Of a stretch of 64,000 bases of DNA, positions 11,617 to 27,066 are shown piece after piece. The DNA comes from Bryoerythrophyllum caledonicum. Its lineage: Eukaryota > Streptophyta > Bryopsida > Pottiales > Pottiaceae. Position 1 is the stretch's first letter; each line of letters begins with the position of its first letter. The position numbers and the translations under genes were made by a program. The DNA is taken from NCBI GenBank assembly GCA_963971425.1, contig OZ020517.1:18070904-18134903 (forward strand). The letters are read 5' to 3'. The notes under the pieces are model-generated. The model saw only the letters and a list, made by a program, of their open reading frames with translations, searched no databases and was not told the origin of the DNA.

Positions 11617-14600
11617 TCAATGTGTCAAGAATGAGGTTGCATCAGCAATACCAATGCTCCTTCCGGGAAAGGGAACGGCGACATAACCAAGAGAGCGAGG
11701 GCGGTTCCAGACTGAGCCGGGCTTGCTGCCGAGCAGAAACCTGCTCATCTCCAGAACAGAGGGGTCCAGCTTTCGAAGTGGAAGTTGGTAATCACTTAAG
11801 GCACTGTACCCCTGCACACGGCATTCAAGAGAATCCAATCAAAATAGATTATCAGAAAAGATTATAGAGGACAGACAAAAGCAACAAGAAGCAGAAAATT
11901 GAGTTATTTGTTAAGTCACCCAAAATTTCAAGAAAATAATTATTCAATTTTGATACTACTCATTGTTCACTCTTAATATTTAAGAGCTTGGTGGTAGCAT
12001 GAAATAGTTTGGTGGTCTCTAAACTCAAGTTAGAAGTGATTTGAGCCGTCGTGTTGTACCAGGAATCTTAGCCGCTTCTTTCTCTTTGAAGTTAGAGCTA
12101 TTTAGAGCTGATTTTAACTGAAAAAGAGGTCAAACTGATGGTAATTTTACAAATAACTTCCATTGACAATAATTAGCACAAACCTGAACATTCTCGGGTG
12201 GTGAAGACCCATTCAGAGCATCTTCACCATCTTCTGCGAAGGTTAAGGCCTCCTCCGCTTCTGCTGCCATATCCTCAGAGTTGGGTCCTCCAGGCTTCTT
12301 CAGAACACAACAAATAAGTACACCGTAAGTATCTGCACTATTGAGACCTGTCAATGGGTCCTCAGCCAATAGAATTTTGCCAACTTAACCCCTAAAGGCC
12401 CAAGTGTACCTACGAGGTACAAAAATGTACAATTAGACCGCAATTATCTTTCAATCCGTATGGTCAAAATTCACAAAAAATTGACCACATCATCTCATGT
12501 AAGTTTAGAAGAAGATCCTACGGTTACATTTTTTCAATAAGTCCATCTTGGCAGTTTTTGAATAACGAAGTAGAGATTCCTCTAAAATGGCTTGGGCCGT
12601 TAGGGGTTAATAAAACCAAGAAACAGGAACAAGATCGTAAGTGGTAATCACCTTCTTTGCAGACTTGTTGGATTTAGCGTGAGCGCCACTCTTGCGTAAC
12701 TTGGCCTCCCTTTTCCGTCGACCGACGCACACCACGCAAAGGCACCCTTGTCTGTGGGTCAAGGTACTGTGCCTGTAACCAAGAAAATTTCAGCCAGCAC
12801 AAAATATCATATGATGGAGGAAATCCGGTGTTCAAGCGTTTAACAAACTGCTAATCAGTAAGTTCCTAGGAACTAATCAGCAAAAAAAATATAAACCCGT
12901 GCACATGTACAAAAGACATATGGACATGGAGACAGCACCCGTTTGGACGTTTGACTTTGGCAGGCGCAATGGCATGTTGTGCGTTGGTGGATTTGCGGTG
13001 GAGTCTTGTGGAAGGTGATTCGTCGTCTTTGACAGGAGGCGTTTCCACAGGCTCTGCAGAAATTAAAAACACATGGATTCAAAGATCCTACAAATTCATG
13101 TACTTTTTCCCACAGTGTTCATGAGTCTAATCTCACCTTGCACAGACTCTGGATCATCATCATCATCGTGCACTTCTTCATCCTCGGACCTCTGTTCAGG
13201 TTGTGGTTGCTCGTCGGCCCCACTTGAACTCTCCACTGCATTTTTCACGTCTCTTTCTAGGACGGCTCCCAAGTTCCGTTCCTCGCCGCTGCTCTTTTGC
13301 TCTCTGGCTTTGCTCTCCGCCATTACCTGATCGACCGGGGCTACACCACAAAACCATCCCAAAAAATCAAGGTTAGAACAGATCTCGGTTCACGTGATGA
13401 TCTGGAAAATTATGTGAGGAAATGAATGGAGATTTCTAGCAAGAATTGATTGTAGCTACACCAAGTGTTTGAAGAACAATGGAAACCATTACCACTGCGT
13501 TTGACCTTGGTCTTCGACAACGTTGCCCCTACATCCGGCTGCGCAACCTTCGCCTTTTTCTTCTTCGGAACCTTGACCTGATCATCTGTCTGTTGCGGGA
13601 TAATCTTATCCTCACCCTTTGGCTTTCCAGAGTTGGCTGCATTGAATTCCAGAAAAAGATGCCAGAATGAGCTACAAGAGAAAAGCACACACTGCAACAA
13701 GCCAGTGGATGGTCCTCGATAAATAAAACTTTTATCTTAAAGAAGCCTTTAAAATGGGGTCAAGGACTAACCTTCAGCTGCAATGGTCGCATGGAAAGGA
13801 AACCCGGCAGCCAGGCAGAGTTTGTTGAAAGTGGACTCCAAGTTGGAGAGCAACCCCACAATGGGATCACCACCATCGTTGTACTGGCGACAATTGCTCC
13901 ACACGAGTGCAACATCCTCAAAAACACTCTCCACCGAAGTATACACTTCCCCCTTCTCCAACCGGTCACGGATAGTCCCCAGGTCCATCGGCTTCTTCAC
14001 GACCTCCAAGTAGTCCGGAATGCCCAGTTTCACAGGATCCACCGGCTTGTTGAAGGGCTCTGCCTCTTTCATCTTCATGACTCGCTTCAACGACTGCCAA
14101 ATGGAAAAAATCATATATGACGTTGGGCAAGAAACTATGCAAGAGTCTTGAGACCCTAAAAGTAGAGACCATGTTAAAAAACCATCTGTGAGAGCCTTGA
14201 AACCCTAAAACAAATTGGATAGAAACCATGTAAGAGTACTGAGACCCTAACAATTATTTGGAGTAGACATTCAAAGTGTCTCGAAACCCTATTTGAAATA
14301 GATATCATGTAGAGTTTTCTAAAGACAGGAATTGCAGTAAGAACCATGTAAGAGCCTTGAAACCCTAAGGTTCTGAAACCCTTTACCAACGAGACAGCCT
14401 TCAAGCCAGCTTGGTCCGGGACAATTGGAGCCGCTTTGTTGTCCTTGCCCTTGAGCTTATTACTCTCCTTTCGCCGCGAGAAGATCCGAGCAATGAGCTC
14501 TCGCGTATCCACCTGCGACGGCACAAGCTGCACCGCTCCCTGATCATCATCTTTCGTCGGAGGAGTCATTGAGAAATTCTCATCGCTGCTCCTCGCCTCG

Positions 14601-14938
14601 CCTTTCACCTTGGACGAGCTCGCCGGCGTGGTGCTCGTCTCCCGGAACTTGGACGGGCGGATGCGCAGCCTGGAGCTCCCGCGTCGCTGCTTCTCCTCGT
14701 CTCTGGAGCCTGACACCTCTTCCACCTCCACAGCAGGATCTAAAATCGCTGCTTCCTCCTCAACCTTCGCCTTCACGTTCCTCCCCCCGCCTGGTCCCCT
14801 TGGCGCCCTCTTCCGCTTGTTCTCTCCTCCAACCATTGGCACATACCTATCGTCTACGAGAGCTGCTTTCCCTGCATCCACAGCCGCCGTTCCGGGCTCT
14901 GCCTCAGCTGGCTTACTCCGCGACCGCCTGCCCTCCAT
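11617..14938 (-). CDS. Nuclear bromodomain protein, plant type
   Basis: This is predicted to read acetylated lysines on chromatin. Exons are 14938-14387, 14093-13772, 13636-13493, 13340-13137, 13053-12939, 12772-12652, 12294-12184 and 11811-11617, giving 587 residues in one uninterrupted frame. Residues 1-184 are basic and acidic low-complexity sequence. Exon 2 (about 185-291) is a bromodomain with KPVDPVKLGIPDY, VVKKPMDLGTIRD and WSNCRQYND, in which Asn256 is the expected acetyl-lysine contact. Exons 3-5 are Lys/Asp/Glu-rich. Exon 6 has HRQGCLCVVCVGRRKREAK, a small Cys motif of the kind found in some plant bromodomain proteins. The C-terminus ends LGYVAVPFPGRS plus a short tail. It is not a BET protein because no ET domain is seen. 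The exact orthologue is not assigned. Several introns contain repeats. Confidence 0.85.
11905..12150 (+). repeat. Dispersed intron-type repeat, copy in bromodomain gene
   Basis: The core AGAGCTTGGTGG and CTCAAGTTAGAAGTG and the 3' phrase 'gagctgattttaactg...gaggtcaaactgatgg' are present. The copy lies in the last intron, antisense to the gene. Confidence 0.65.
12389..12606. mobile_element. TTAA-flanked TIR element, 218 bp
   Basis: The ends CCCCTAAAGGCCCAAG and CTTGGGCCGTTAGGGG are inverted repeats with one mismatch, flanked on both sides by TTAA (12385-12388 and 12607-12610). It sits in the intron between exons 6 and 7 of the bromodomain gene. Internal text ('ctttcaatccgt..ggtcaaa') is shared with the longer elements at 47218 and 55172, so it looks like an internal-deletion derivative. 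The TTAA target and CCC-starting ends are piggyBac-like. Confidence 0.85.
14115..14386. repeat. Intronic minisatellite, about 60-bp degenerate unit
   Basis: Intron 1 of the bromodomain gene is largely built from four to six diverged repeats around 'accatgtaagagccttgaaa' followed by 'ccctaa'. The repeats stop at the exon borders. Confidence 0.7.
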
Positions 14939-15423
14939 AGCTCATTGACACTGACTCTTCCCTCAAACCTGCAACCAGTGATCGAAACCCAAAATTGTCC
15001 AAAACCCAGAAAATTTATGCACAACCCAGAGCGCTATGTCCAATCTCCTACGTCTTGATTGCGGGTTTGAAGTATAATCGGTGTCGAGAGAGCAGAGTTG
15101 AATAAGCGAATGCGATTATGAGGAGCAGCGGTCGAATAAGTTAGAGCGGTTGGATGATCGAGTGCAGGAATTCACGTAACGATGGTGATCGTGATGTTGT
15201 AAAACTTCAGAGGCATGATCGCGACGAGAGACTCAGTTCACACTGTGAGCTTCCTCTGGAATTCTTGACCTATGGCCCACTTCATGACCTATGACCATCG
15301 ACCAAGGACCTATGACCGTCGACCGAACAACCGCGGAATGGATCGGGACGTGGATGCTATTCTGGATCGTCTCTGAATTTCGTAGACTTCGTGTTTGTCC
15401 AGTCGATGGCCTGAAGTAGGTCT
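14939..15423. other. Upstream region of the bromodomain gene
   Basis: This probably contains the promoter and 5' UTR. A short direct repeat 'gacctatgaccatcgacc/gacctatgaccgtcgacc' lies at about 15286-15325. No other feature is seen. Confidence 0.4.
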
Positions 15424-15778
15424 AAGGTAGTCGCCCCTAAAACCGACAAGTTAAGGAATGTGCGTATATGGAGAGAGGAGATAATTATACTATTATTTTT
15501 CAATGATAGCCAACAGAATTACATTTCCAACCCAAATGATTTCATATTTTTTCCGATTAAAACAGAATTAGTTATGAATTTTCAAACGTGTAGCCATGTT
15601 TAGTGGGTGGCTGGCGGTAGGTACCCCCCATAACCAACGACCGAAAGTAAGGGTCTTGTCTAATAGCAAACCTCCATTTGGAGCTCAGTTGGTGGTAATG
15701 GGATAGAAGAGGGTTGGATATACCCCAATTTTATAGGCGTTGGCTATGGGTTTTTGTTGGTTATGGGGAGGCTTGCCT
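15424..15778 (-). mobile_element. MITE family M1, reverse copy
   Basis: This is an almost full-length inverted-orientation match to the 5729 copy, with ends AAGGTAGTCGCCCC and GGGGAGGCTTGCCT. Its uninterrupted TTAA at 15451-15454 is an empty-site reference for the nested insertion at 31177. Confidence 0.8.
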
Positions 15779-15953
15779 CAGTGGTGAAAGAAACTAAAAG
15801 GACTGAAAAAGAGAAACAATGATTCTACCAAAAAGAATAATCCATGAAGTCCATCTAATCATCCCTTCTTCATGTATTCAACTCTTGCTTTTAACCCTTA
15901 CAATTAATAGGTTGAAGTTGGATCTTATGCATGTTTAGGACAACATTGTTTAA

Positions 15954-16343
15954 CCCTTAAAGGTCAGAGAAGCCACATTTGGGTTGCAACATGATGTTTT
16001 TTTGTATATTTGACATACAAGGTGTAAGGATTGATGTATACGGTAGTTACAAAAATTTGTATTGTGTTGAGCCCAATCCAATCACAGAAGACAATTTTAA
16101 TTTAGATCAGTATTACACGTACTACATGCTTGAGAAAGTTGCAAAATGGTCATGTATTCTACATGTATGGTGTCGTATTTGAGCATGATAAGGTTGAGAT
16201 ATTGAAAGGATCTCCAAATGAAAGATGTTAGTTGCAGAATCATCAATCCAAAGGTGTAAGTCTTGCTAAATTGTAGTACCTTTTTTATATGTCAAGAGTG
16301 GAATATGTGACCGTATATACGCTCCCCCACTGACCTTCAAGGG
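15954..16343. mobile_element. TTAA-flanked TIR element, 390 bp
   Basis: The ends CCCTTAAAGGTCAG and TGACCTTCAAGGG are inverted, with TTAA on each side (15950-15953 and 16344-16347). A diverged copy in the opposite orientation lies at about 35374-35770. No transposase is encoded. Confidence 0.8.
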
Positions 16344-16666
16344 TTAAAGATGACATTCGTGGGCCCCATCTTGCAGAAGGTTCATCCTGCTGATGAATGA
16401 TATGGAATCTCTACCGCCGGCAGCACTGCAGACAACACTAGAGTATTCATTACGGAATGTACTAAAATCCTAAACAATGCCTTCACTGGAAGCCACACAT
16501 ACTAAGTTCCACAAGGCAGTCTTCACATGTTGTTTTCTCCCAGCTATCAACCAGTTATCGCAGGGTATCAGACCAGTACATCATCCCAGACGTGCACATT
16601 ACAGACAAGCCGGCCGCGTGAACAGTATCAATTGAATGGGAAGAGACAAACATCCCAGACTAGAAT

Positions 16667-16834
16667 CTAGAACACCACAAGCTTAGAATGATCACGTCCA
16701 CCCTTCAATTCAACCTGGAACAGATCAAGCACTTCGCTACTAGCATGTGTAATCTCCTTCTTAAACATGCGCAGATGCTTTGAAATCTTGTATAATTCCA
16801 CGGAGGAGTGGGAATGAGAAGAGGCAGGATTTTT
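16667..16834 (-). CDS. Orphan 3'-terminal exon, unidentified gene
   Basis: From an AG acceptor at 16835-16836 an open frame of 55 codons runs to a TAG at 16669-16667. It includes SSVELYKISKHLRMFKKEI and ends with KLVVF. Composition and a trailing 300-bp non-coding stretch fit a last exon plus 3' UTR. The expected upstream exons are not visible, because the next sequence 5' is a duplicated GDH fragment. It may be a stranded gene fragment. I do not recognise the family. Confidence 0.35.
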   Translation of the reverse strand, partial: KNPASSHSHSSVELYKISKHLRMFKKEITHASSEVLDLFQVELKGGRDHSKLVVF

Positions 16835-16902
16835 CTTGGGACGAGTTTATGGTAGTTGGTTGAGGAATTCATGCCAATTCATGTCTGTAATTTTTTATTT
16901 TT

Positions 16903-17630
<728 letters not shown>

Positions 17631-20600
17631 ATGGCAAGGAACCAGAAAAGGAAGGCACACAGCAGCGGCAGTTATTATTTCTCCCTCGATGTGGACCCAG
17701 ATGACAAGAAACCAAGATGTTGTAGCTATTCCACATCATCAGATCCCATTCTGTATTGTAAGAATGATGGCACTGTTGATTTCGCCCCTGATAGCTCTAT
17801 CGCTCCAGAGGAACCAAGCAGTTTCTCTATCTTTTATTGTACGCAAGATGGCTATATACATTCCTCTCCTGATAGTAGTGTCTGTGACGACACAGTGGAA
17901 ATCGCCGTAGAGAAACCAGGTAAGAAAGAACTTCCTCATCATGGCTGCAACTGTGAATCTTCTTTTGCAGGTGTGTTGTTTCTAATGATTCCTTGAACAG
18001 ATTTAGAAGCGTATGCAAGTCAGGATCGGTCATGGTGGGACATCGAGATCCTGGATTCTACAAGCCAGAACAAGTACATCAAGGTCCATTATGCAGGGTT
18101 TACCGAGGAAGATGATGAGTGGTTACCTGTTGCGCATCTCCGGGTACGCTCAAGACCTTGTGAATATTCATACACCTACTGTGATGAGCTTTTTCCCGGG
18201 ATTGATGTGAGCGTGGCGACTCGGCATCCCGACTCTCATGAACCATCACAGGTACTAATAAACCCTAAACCCTACCCACCTCTTTGTTCTAGGATAACAC
18301 ACATTACATTCATTGCAGGCGATGTGGTTTGATGCGAGGATAATCGACATTCAGAGGAAGCCGCACTCCGCGAACGCCTGCTCCTGCTCATTCTGGATAG
18401 CGCTGTACGAGATTCCGCAGTTTCTCCACAGGAAGCGGAAGCTGCTGCCGGTGTCGCCATGGGCCGTGGCGCTCAAGGACATGACCACCATGCGCGTAGC
18501 CCGGAACATGTACTTTGAGGACCTCATAGCCGCCTCAACACCAAACGTCACCAACAAATCCCACATCTGGATCACAGACGGAGAGTGCTGGAACTCCTCG
18601 CTGCAATCCGCGAAACCCGAGGAAAATCTCCACGACTTTGCAGAGTACTTGGAGAAAACCCTCTTGCCAGAACAACCAAGCGGTGAGAAAGTTGTGAAGC
18701 CTGTGAAGGAGGTGACCTACGCTGACTTGTTTCTGAAGAGTATGCCGGAGGGTGGTGATGTTTCTTCGGCGGAGGAGGAGGATGAGGAGTCGGGGTTGTT
18801 GCCGTCGTGGAACCCTTTCGAGGTGCAATTGGAGGCGCCTGTGTGTGTGCAAGACGACCCGTTTGCGGATGTGTGGGAGGACATGTGCATCGCCCTCAAA
18901 TCTGTAGAAAAGGTAAAGAGGCCTGGTGAGTTTTCTGTTGCAAGTGCATGGATTGGATTCTATTTATGTGCTTTTGAAGGAGGTGTTTGATTCTCAGAAT
19001 CTGGAGAATGACGACTTGGAGTCCTGCACAATTGACAACTTGCCTAGTGGATCATGTGTGGAGCATACTGTCACATTCGATCAAGAAGTTGGAGAAGTGT
19101 GCGGCGTGTGTGGCTTGGTTTTGCTCAGCATTCAGGATATTTGGGTGCATGATGTAAGATCATCTTGCTCTTCTTCCATGCTTAGATGGCTCCAATTGTT
19201 ATATCAGCACTTTCTATCTGCAAATTCTAAAACATGAGGAGTTTTTTTTTAATATCAGTTCTGTATTCTAAACATGCTCCTCTGTGTAGATGCAGTATAA
19301 AAACCGCGGGTATAAGGACTCTAGTCTTTCAGGTACTGATTTATCTAAGCAAATTATATGTGTATTGGTTGCAGCATGTGAAGAGGATTGCTAGTGAGAG
19401 TGATGAAGACAACGGCAGTTGCGATTACGAATTTGTCAGCGCCTGGGACAAGGAATTGTACCAGTCCAGCACGGTCGAAGAGGCTGCCAGCGAGGTGATG
19501 TTCGAGCTGATTCCCAACCTGGCGAAGCAGATGCAAAGGCATCAGAGGCAAGGGTTCCTGTTCTTATGGCGCAACCTGGCTGGGCAAGATTGCAACGGAA
19601 ACTCTTGCTCTCCGCCGCTGAAACCGGGAGGGTGTGTGTTGTCTCATGCTCCTGGCACTGGAAAAACATTTCTCATCATCAGCTTTCTCCAGAGCTACAT
19701 GAAGGTACTCTTCTTGTTTGGAAAGTCACCGTGAGTTTAGTGAGATGCAGCTACTGTTCTTTTACTCTAGGTAGTTGTTGGAAGAGCTTGGTGGTCTCTA
19801 AACTAAAGTAGTTTTAGCCTTCTTTGAGAGTGAAGGAATAGTTTGCTTCTTATTATGGAAAAGGAGGGGCTATCTTCTGCAAACTTCAGGCCACTTTACC
19901 AGTAATTTTAGTTGTTTCAAGGCAGGATGTTGTTTGATGTGTTCAGAAGTATCCAGAGTGTCGACCGGTTGTGATTGCACCCAAAATCATGTTGCTGCCG
20001 TGGGAGGAGGAGTTTCGGAAGTGGAATGTGGATATTCCCATCTACAACTTCGATGGCGATGCTGTACGGGAGCAAGGGAAAACCATTTTCCAGAAGCATT
20101 TGGCCGCTGGAGTGGTTCACTTTGACGTATCACTGAACAAGAATATGCTCAGTGTCTACCGAGAGGTAATGGACATGATCATTGTCTTGTTTCCTGATGA
20201 CTTTACGAATGACTCACCTTATTTTCTGCAGGCAATGCTGCTGGAGTGGCTTCATGCGCCGGGCGTGTTGGTCATAAGTTACCAAACGTTCAACTTATTG
20301 ACACAGGAGGACGCCAGCATGGTAAGAATGAGGACCATTCTCCTGGAGCGCCCCAGTATCGTAATCCTTGATGAGGGGCATTATGCACGAAATAATCTGT
20401 CCCAAGTTAAAGAGCAAGTCATGGCTATCAAGACTCCATTACGAGTAATGTTATCAGGTTTTATTTCTTCTTGTCCCTTTGGTTCAAATATTGCAACCAT
20501 GTGGATGTTTTTTTTTGGAGCTTTTTATGTATAATCTGCATCTTATTGAAATTTATTTGTATATTATTTGTATTTCGTTGAATCTTGATAGCCATGACTT

Positions 20601-22663
20601 GCTCTTTAACTTGGGACAGATAATTTCGTTGAATCGTGGGTGATTTTACAAAAACCACTCTTGTGTGTGTAAAATCAGGTACATTGTTTCAAAACAACTT
20701 CGAGGAGCTCTACACATGCCTCAACCTTGTGCGTCCTGGATTTGTCAAAACGTCTGGTCTCAAGTTCAATGTGCAGCAGGTTCTAGATTCTCTAATCCCC
20801 TTCAAAACATTTGGTGTTGGTTTTCTGTTCATGCATCCTCCTCACATAGTTTTATTAGCTTTTCTTCCGAAATGACCAATTAGGAATATGGCCCCACACG
20901 CAACATGATAAAGAATTTGGTGCGTTTTGTAAAGTCAATAATTTACCAGTCTTTTGATTTAGAGTTATTATTAAGAGCTAATGATGTGGAAGAGCTTGGA
21001 GCTTGGATGTGGATGAGTTAGAAATAGTTTTACCTGCCTTTGAGAATGAAGAGGAGAGGTCATGAATTTTAGCCGCCTTTCACTCTTTCAGCTGATTATA
21101 GATGAACTTAGAGCTGATATTATTGATTAGACATGAGAAAAGAGGTCAAAACTCACGGTATCTTTGCCTCACATTACAAATAACTCTAATCCGTCACCGA
21201 CTTATAGTGGAGTGAACCTCAGAGTGACATTGAAGCTGGGGAAGCACAAGCGGAGAAGAAGCTATTTATTGAGGAGATTGGCAACAAGATCGACCGGGGG
21301 CAAGTGGCCAAGTGTTCTCCAGAGAGCATGGCTGAGGGCCTTCGTCTCCTCCGCCGACTGACCGCTCCCTTTGTGCACCACTACACGGGCGGGGTCCTGC
21401 GCGAGCAGCTTCCGCCGCTGCGAGAGTTCGTCATTGTGCTGCAACCTGGTGTTTTGCAGCAGAAGATGATCGCCAAAGTCGCGGAACGAATGCTGGAGAA
21501 GGGCAACCTGGAAAGAGAGGGCTTGTTGTCGTTGGTGTGCATTCACCCCTTTCTGTTGTCGAAGCACAGCGTCGGGAAAGCCTTGACGGATCTGCTGTCA
21601 CCAGAGGTACGTGTTTTATCGACTATATTTTGAGAGGGTGAATCAACAAATAAGAAAAAAAACAAATCTTTTCCATGTGTTCAGTGAGTTAGAAGCGGCA
21701 GTTTGCTATGCCGCTATGACTCACGAATAGTTTATGGTTTGTAGGAGATGATGCAAGCTGGTGTGGAAGATCCGGCAATTGGAGTGAAGACGCAGTTTGT
21801 GATGAACCTTCTGGAGAGGTTGTGCCACGGACACGAGAAGGAGAAAACACTGGTGTTTTGCGTGACCTTGGACCCGCTCATGCTCCTGGAGAAGATGATG
21901 GAAGTGCAATTCGGTTGGGTTCGAGACCAGGAAATGCTGCATATCAACGGGAAGGTCGCGGCGGATGTGCGGCAGAGCATCATTGAACGGTTTAACAACC
22001 CACGAGGGAAGGCCCGCGTGCTGCTGTTGTCCACCAAAGCGTGTGGGGAGGGCGTCACTCTCACCGGCGCCTCTCGTGTTGTTTTCATGGACGTTCTCTG
22101 GAACCCTTCAGTCCGACGCCAGGCCATTCATCGCGCATTCCGCATCGGTCAAACCAAAATCGTTCACGTGTATAATCTTGTAGTTGAGGGTAAGTTAATA
22201 ATCAAGTATTAGAGCCAGGTTTCAGGTAACTTCAGGATTTAGCTTTCACTGCTTCTGATCCATTTTTTGGCTTGGGTTGACGCCAGGTTCTCTAGAAGAG
22301 GTCAAGTACCGGAAAATGGTGTGGAAGGACTGGAAATCCCAGACTATTTTCCACGCTTCGGATGAGGCCCACGACGAGAGCGTGGCCAATCTGGGCCGCC
22401 GCAGCGACGGCTTCTGGCGACTGAGGAAGCAGGCCAGCAAAGACCCCGTCCTGAACGACCTGGAGCGCCACGATGCCGCCCTGGCGCAACCGGCATTCAA
22501 GCATATTTTCAGGCACGGCGGTCTGTTCGATGACGAGTACGCCGGCGACCCGGAGAGCCGAGGCGTAGACGCCAGGGACTGGTTGCGTGGTATCCACAGT
22601 GCGGATGATCCACCGCGCCTGCAGAGTGTGGAGACAGACCTCGGTGGAGTTTCGAGCTTGTGA
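17631..22663 (+). CDS. CLSY: CLASSY-like SNF2 chromatin remodeler (RdDM)
   Basis: CLASSY proteins associate with RNA polymerase IV and direct 24-nt siRNA production for DNA methylation. Exons are 17631-17919, 18001-18251, 18319-18912, 18980-19153, 19375-19704, 19947-20165, 20232-20457, 20679-20779, 21223-21606, 21745-22189 and 22287-22663, giving 1129 residues (Arabidopsis CLSY4 is similar in size). The N-terminal part has Tudor/chromo-like WWDIEILD, YIKVHYAGF and EDDEWLPV (about 105-145). A CxxC motif (EVCGVCGLV, about 418-425) is typical of the DRD1/CLSY group. The helicase core has Walker A HAPGTGKT (527-534), CRPVVIAPK, DEGH (666-669), LSGTLFQNNFEE and, in the C-lobe, STKACGEGVTLTGA and HRAFRIGQ (985-992). 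All catalytic motifs are intact. The start is the first Met after the GDH-derived segment, and a start further upstream cannot be excluded. Two introns carry dispersed repeats. Confidence 0.93.
19765..19905 (+). repeat. Dispersed intron-type repeat, CLSY intron 5
   Basis: The core GAAGAGCTTGGTGGTCTCTA and 'aagtagttttagcc' is well preserved and lies wholly inside the intron, in sense orientation. Confidence 0.65.
20583..20629 (-). repeat. Inverted copy of CLSY exon 7 inside the next intron
   Basis: These 47 intronic bases are the reverse complement of exon bases 20387-20433 with a single mismatch. The intron copy lies 126 bp past the exon end. A transcript could pair exon 7 with its own downstream intron. 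The flanking intron is otherwise unremarkable. Confidence 0.92.
20940..21190 (+). repeat. Dispersed intron-type repeat, CLSY intron 8
   Basis: A nearly full copy, with the core at 20990-21050 and the 3' phrase 'agaggtcaaaactcacggta'. It lies just before exon 9. Confidence 0.65.
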
Positions 22664-22740
22664 GGAGGCCAGTTTTCCAACAGACTCCTTTCTAACATCA
22701 GCTCAAGTAAATTCCAAGACCTCGACTCATTCATAACGTC

Positions 22741-22919
22741 AGTGTTTGGTGTACTGAATACAGTATGGATTCATTATTGATGTGGATCACCCACACTAGT
22801 TTTCATCAAAGCACATGCATGTCAAAATTTGATTGGCTATTTATTTTCAAGCAAGTGTGTGTCAGTCGCTGATTGGATGTAAATTTCCAATTACACACTA
22901 TATTCAGTGTTTGGTGTAG
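22741..22919. mobile_element. Small TIR element, TACACCAAACACTG type
   Basis: The body matches the element at 37822-38018. The right end CAGTGTTTGGTGTA is normal, but the left terminal 14 bases occur in the same orientation as the right end instead of inverted. This suggests an end switch or a fused neighbour. It lies about 80 bp after the CLSY stop and may be in its 3' UTR. Confidence 0.65.
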
Positions 22920-23002
22920 CAGTTATGTCTAGGTCCAAAACGCAGCACTAGAAACAATGGATTCCATCAAATCATGATCCTTTTTCTTGTGCCCACAACT
23001 TT

Positions 23003-23862
23003 AGCTACACTAAAAGTTTCATTTAGTGTAGTGGACACTAAATACGAACCCATACACTAATTGTCAACTACGCAATTAGTGTAGTGACAAAATAGTACAC
23101 TACATGTGAACTACTACACTATTTGTGAACTTTTGTAAAGAGATTGGAATATTAACTTTTTTACTTGTGCACGTTTAGTGTATTGAAAGTAGAAGAGAAT
23201 TATGTGTACAAAAAGGTGAAGAAGAGAAAAAATAAAACTCACAAAGAAAAAATTGGAAAAAACAACAATTGGGAAAAACAACAATTAGGAAAAAACAACA
23301 ATTTGGGAAAACAACAAATAGGAAAAAACAACATTTTTGCGAAAACAACAATTAGGAAAAAACAACATTTTTGAAAAAAACAAGAACTAGGGAAAAACAT
23401 CAATTCGAGGAAAAAAGAGAACTTACGTTTTGAAAAGGTAAACTTTTGTAAAAATAAGCTTTTCCAAATGTAAACATTTGAAAAAGCAAAGATTTGAAAA
23501 AGTGAACTTTTTCAAAGTAAACTTGGAAAAAAGTAAATTTTTGAAAAAGTAAAGTTTTGAAAAAGTAAGGTTTTGAAAAAGTAAATGTTTGGAAAAGTAA
23601 ATTTTGAAAAAGTAAACTTTTTAAGAAGTAAATCTTGAAAAAGTAATCTCTTGAAAATGTAAGCTTTAAAAAAATTAAATTTCCATAAAGTGTACTCCGA
23701 TAAAGTAATCTTTGATAAAGTAAATTTTGATCGAATAATCTTTTGAGAAAGTACACTTGTTTGCAATTAGTACACTATTTGTCAACTTGTTTGCAATCAT
23801 TGTACTAAGGTAAGTACACTATTCGTGCCATTACACTAAATGAAACTTTTAGTGTAGAGATG
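23003..23862. mobile_element. TIR element with internal minisatellites
   Basis: The ends at 23003-23028 and 23835-23862 are inverted repeats of about 26 bp (TACACTAAAAGTTTCATTTA type), each terminating in TA. The interior is not coding. It holds a GGAAAAAACAACAATT-type array (about 23245-23400) and a TTGAAAAAGTAAAC-type array (about 23410-23760). Confidence 0.75.
23410..23760. repeat. GAAAAAGTAAA minisatellite, 16-18 bp unit
   Basis: About twenty degenerate units of (T)TTGAAAAAGTAAAC follow each other. Lys/Phe-rich frames on either strand are by-products of the array. Confidence 0.85.
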
Positions 23863-24301
23863 ATTTGCCACCATCACAAAGGACCAGATTTATCAAGCTA
23901 CGGTCACATGTTATGAACGGTTGTAACCTGATCAAGTCCTGTTCACTTCATGTGTTCTGTGTTTGTTGTGTGCCGTTAGAGTGAAAGCAACAAAGTGGGC
24001 ATTACCTCTTGAACGCAGCACCTGAACAAATATTGTGGTATAGCCGATTGAACACAGAAAACACTACAAGTTTACAAATTTAACCTTTATATAAATACTT
24101 GTACGCAGGGATCTATCACTTTATCACAAGGATTGTGCTCGTAGTCACACCAAGTCCAGACATAACCAGTGGTTATCCTCAATCAACAGATATCCTGCCT
24201 CTTGTCACATCAGGATACCGGCAAAAAATAGTGAAAGAATGACTTAGCATGAAGACTTCAAAAGAAAGAATCGGTGTAAGATTTTCTGGGATGCGCCTAA
24301 T

Positions 24302-27066
<2,765 letters not shown>

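Noticed and set aside
17631-22663. Generic SNF2 or RAD54-type helicase
   Set aside because: The N-terminal Tudor-like region, the CGVCG motif and the helicase wording match the plant-specific DRD1/CLASSY group instead.
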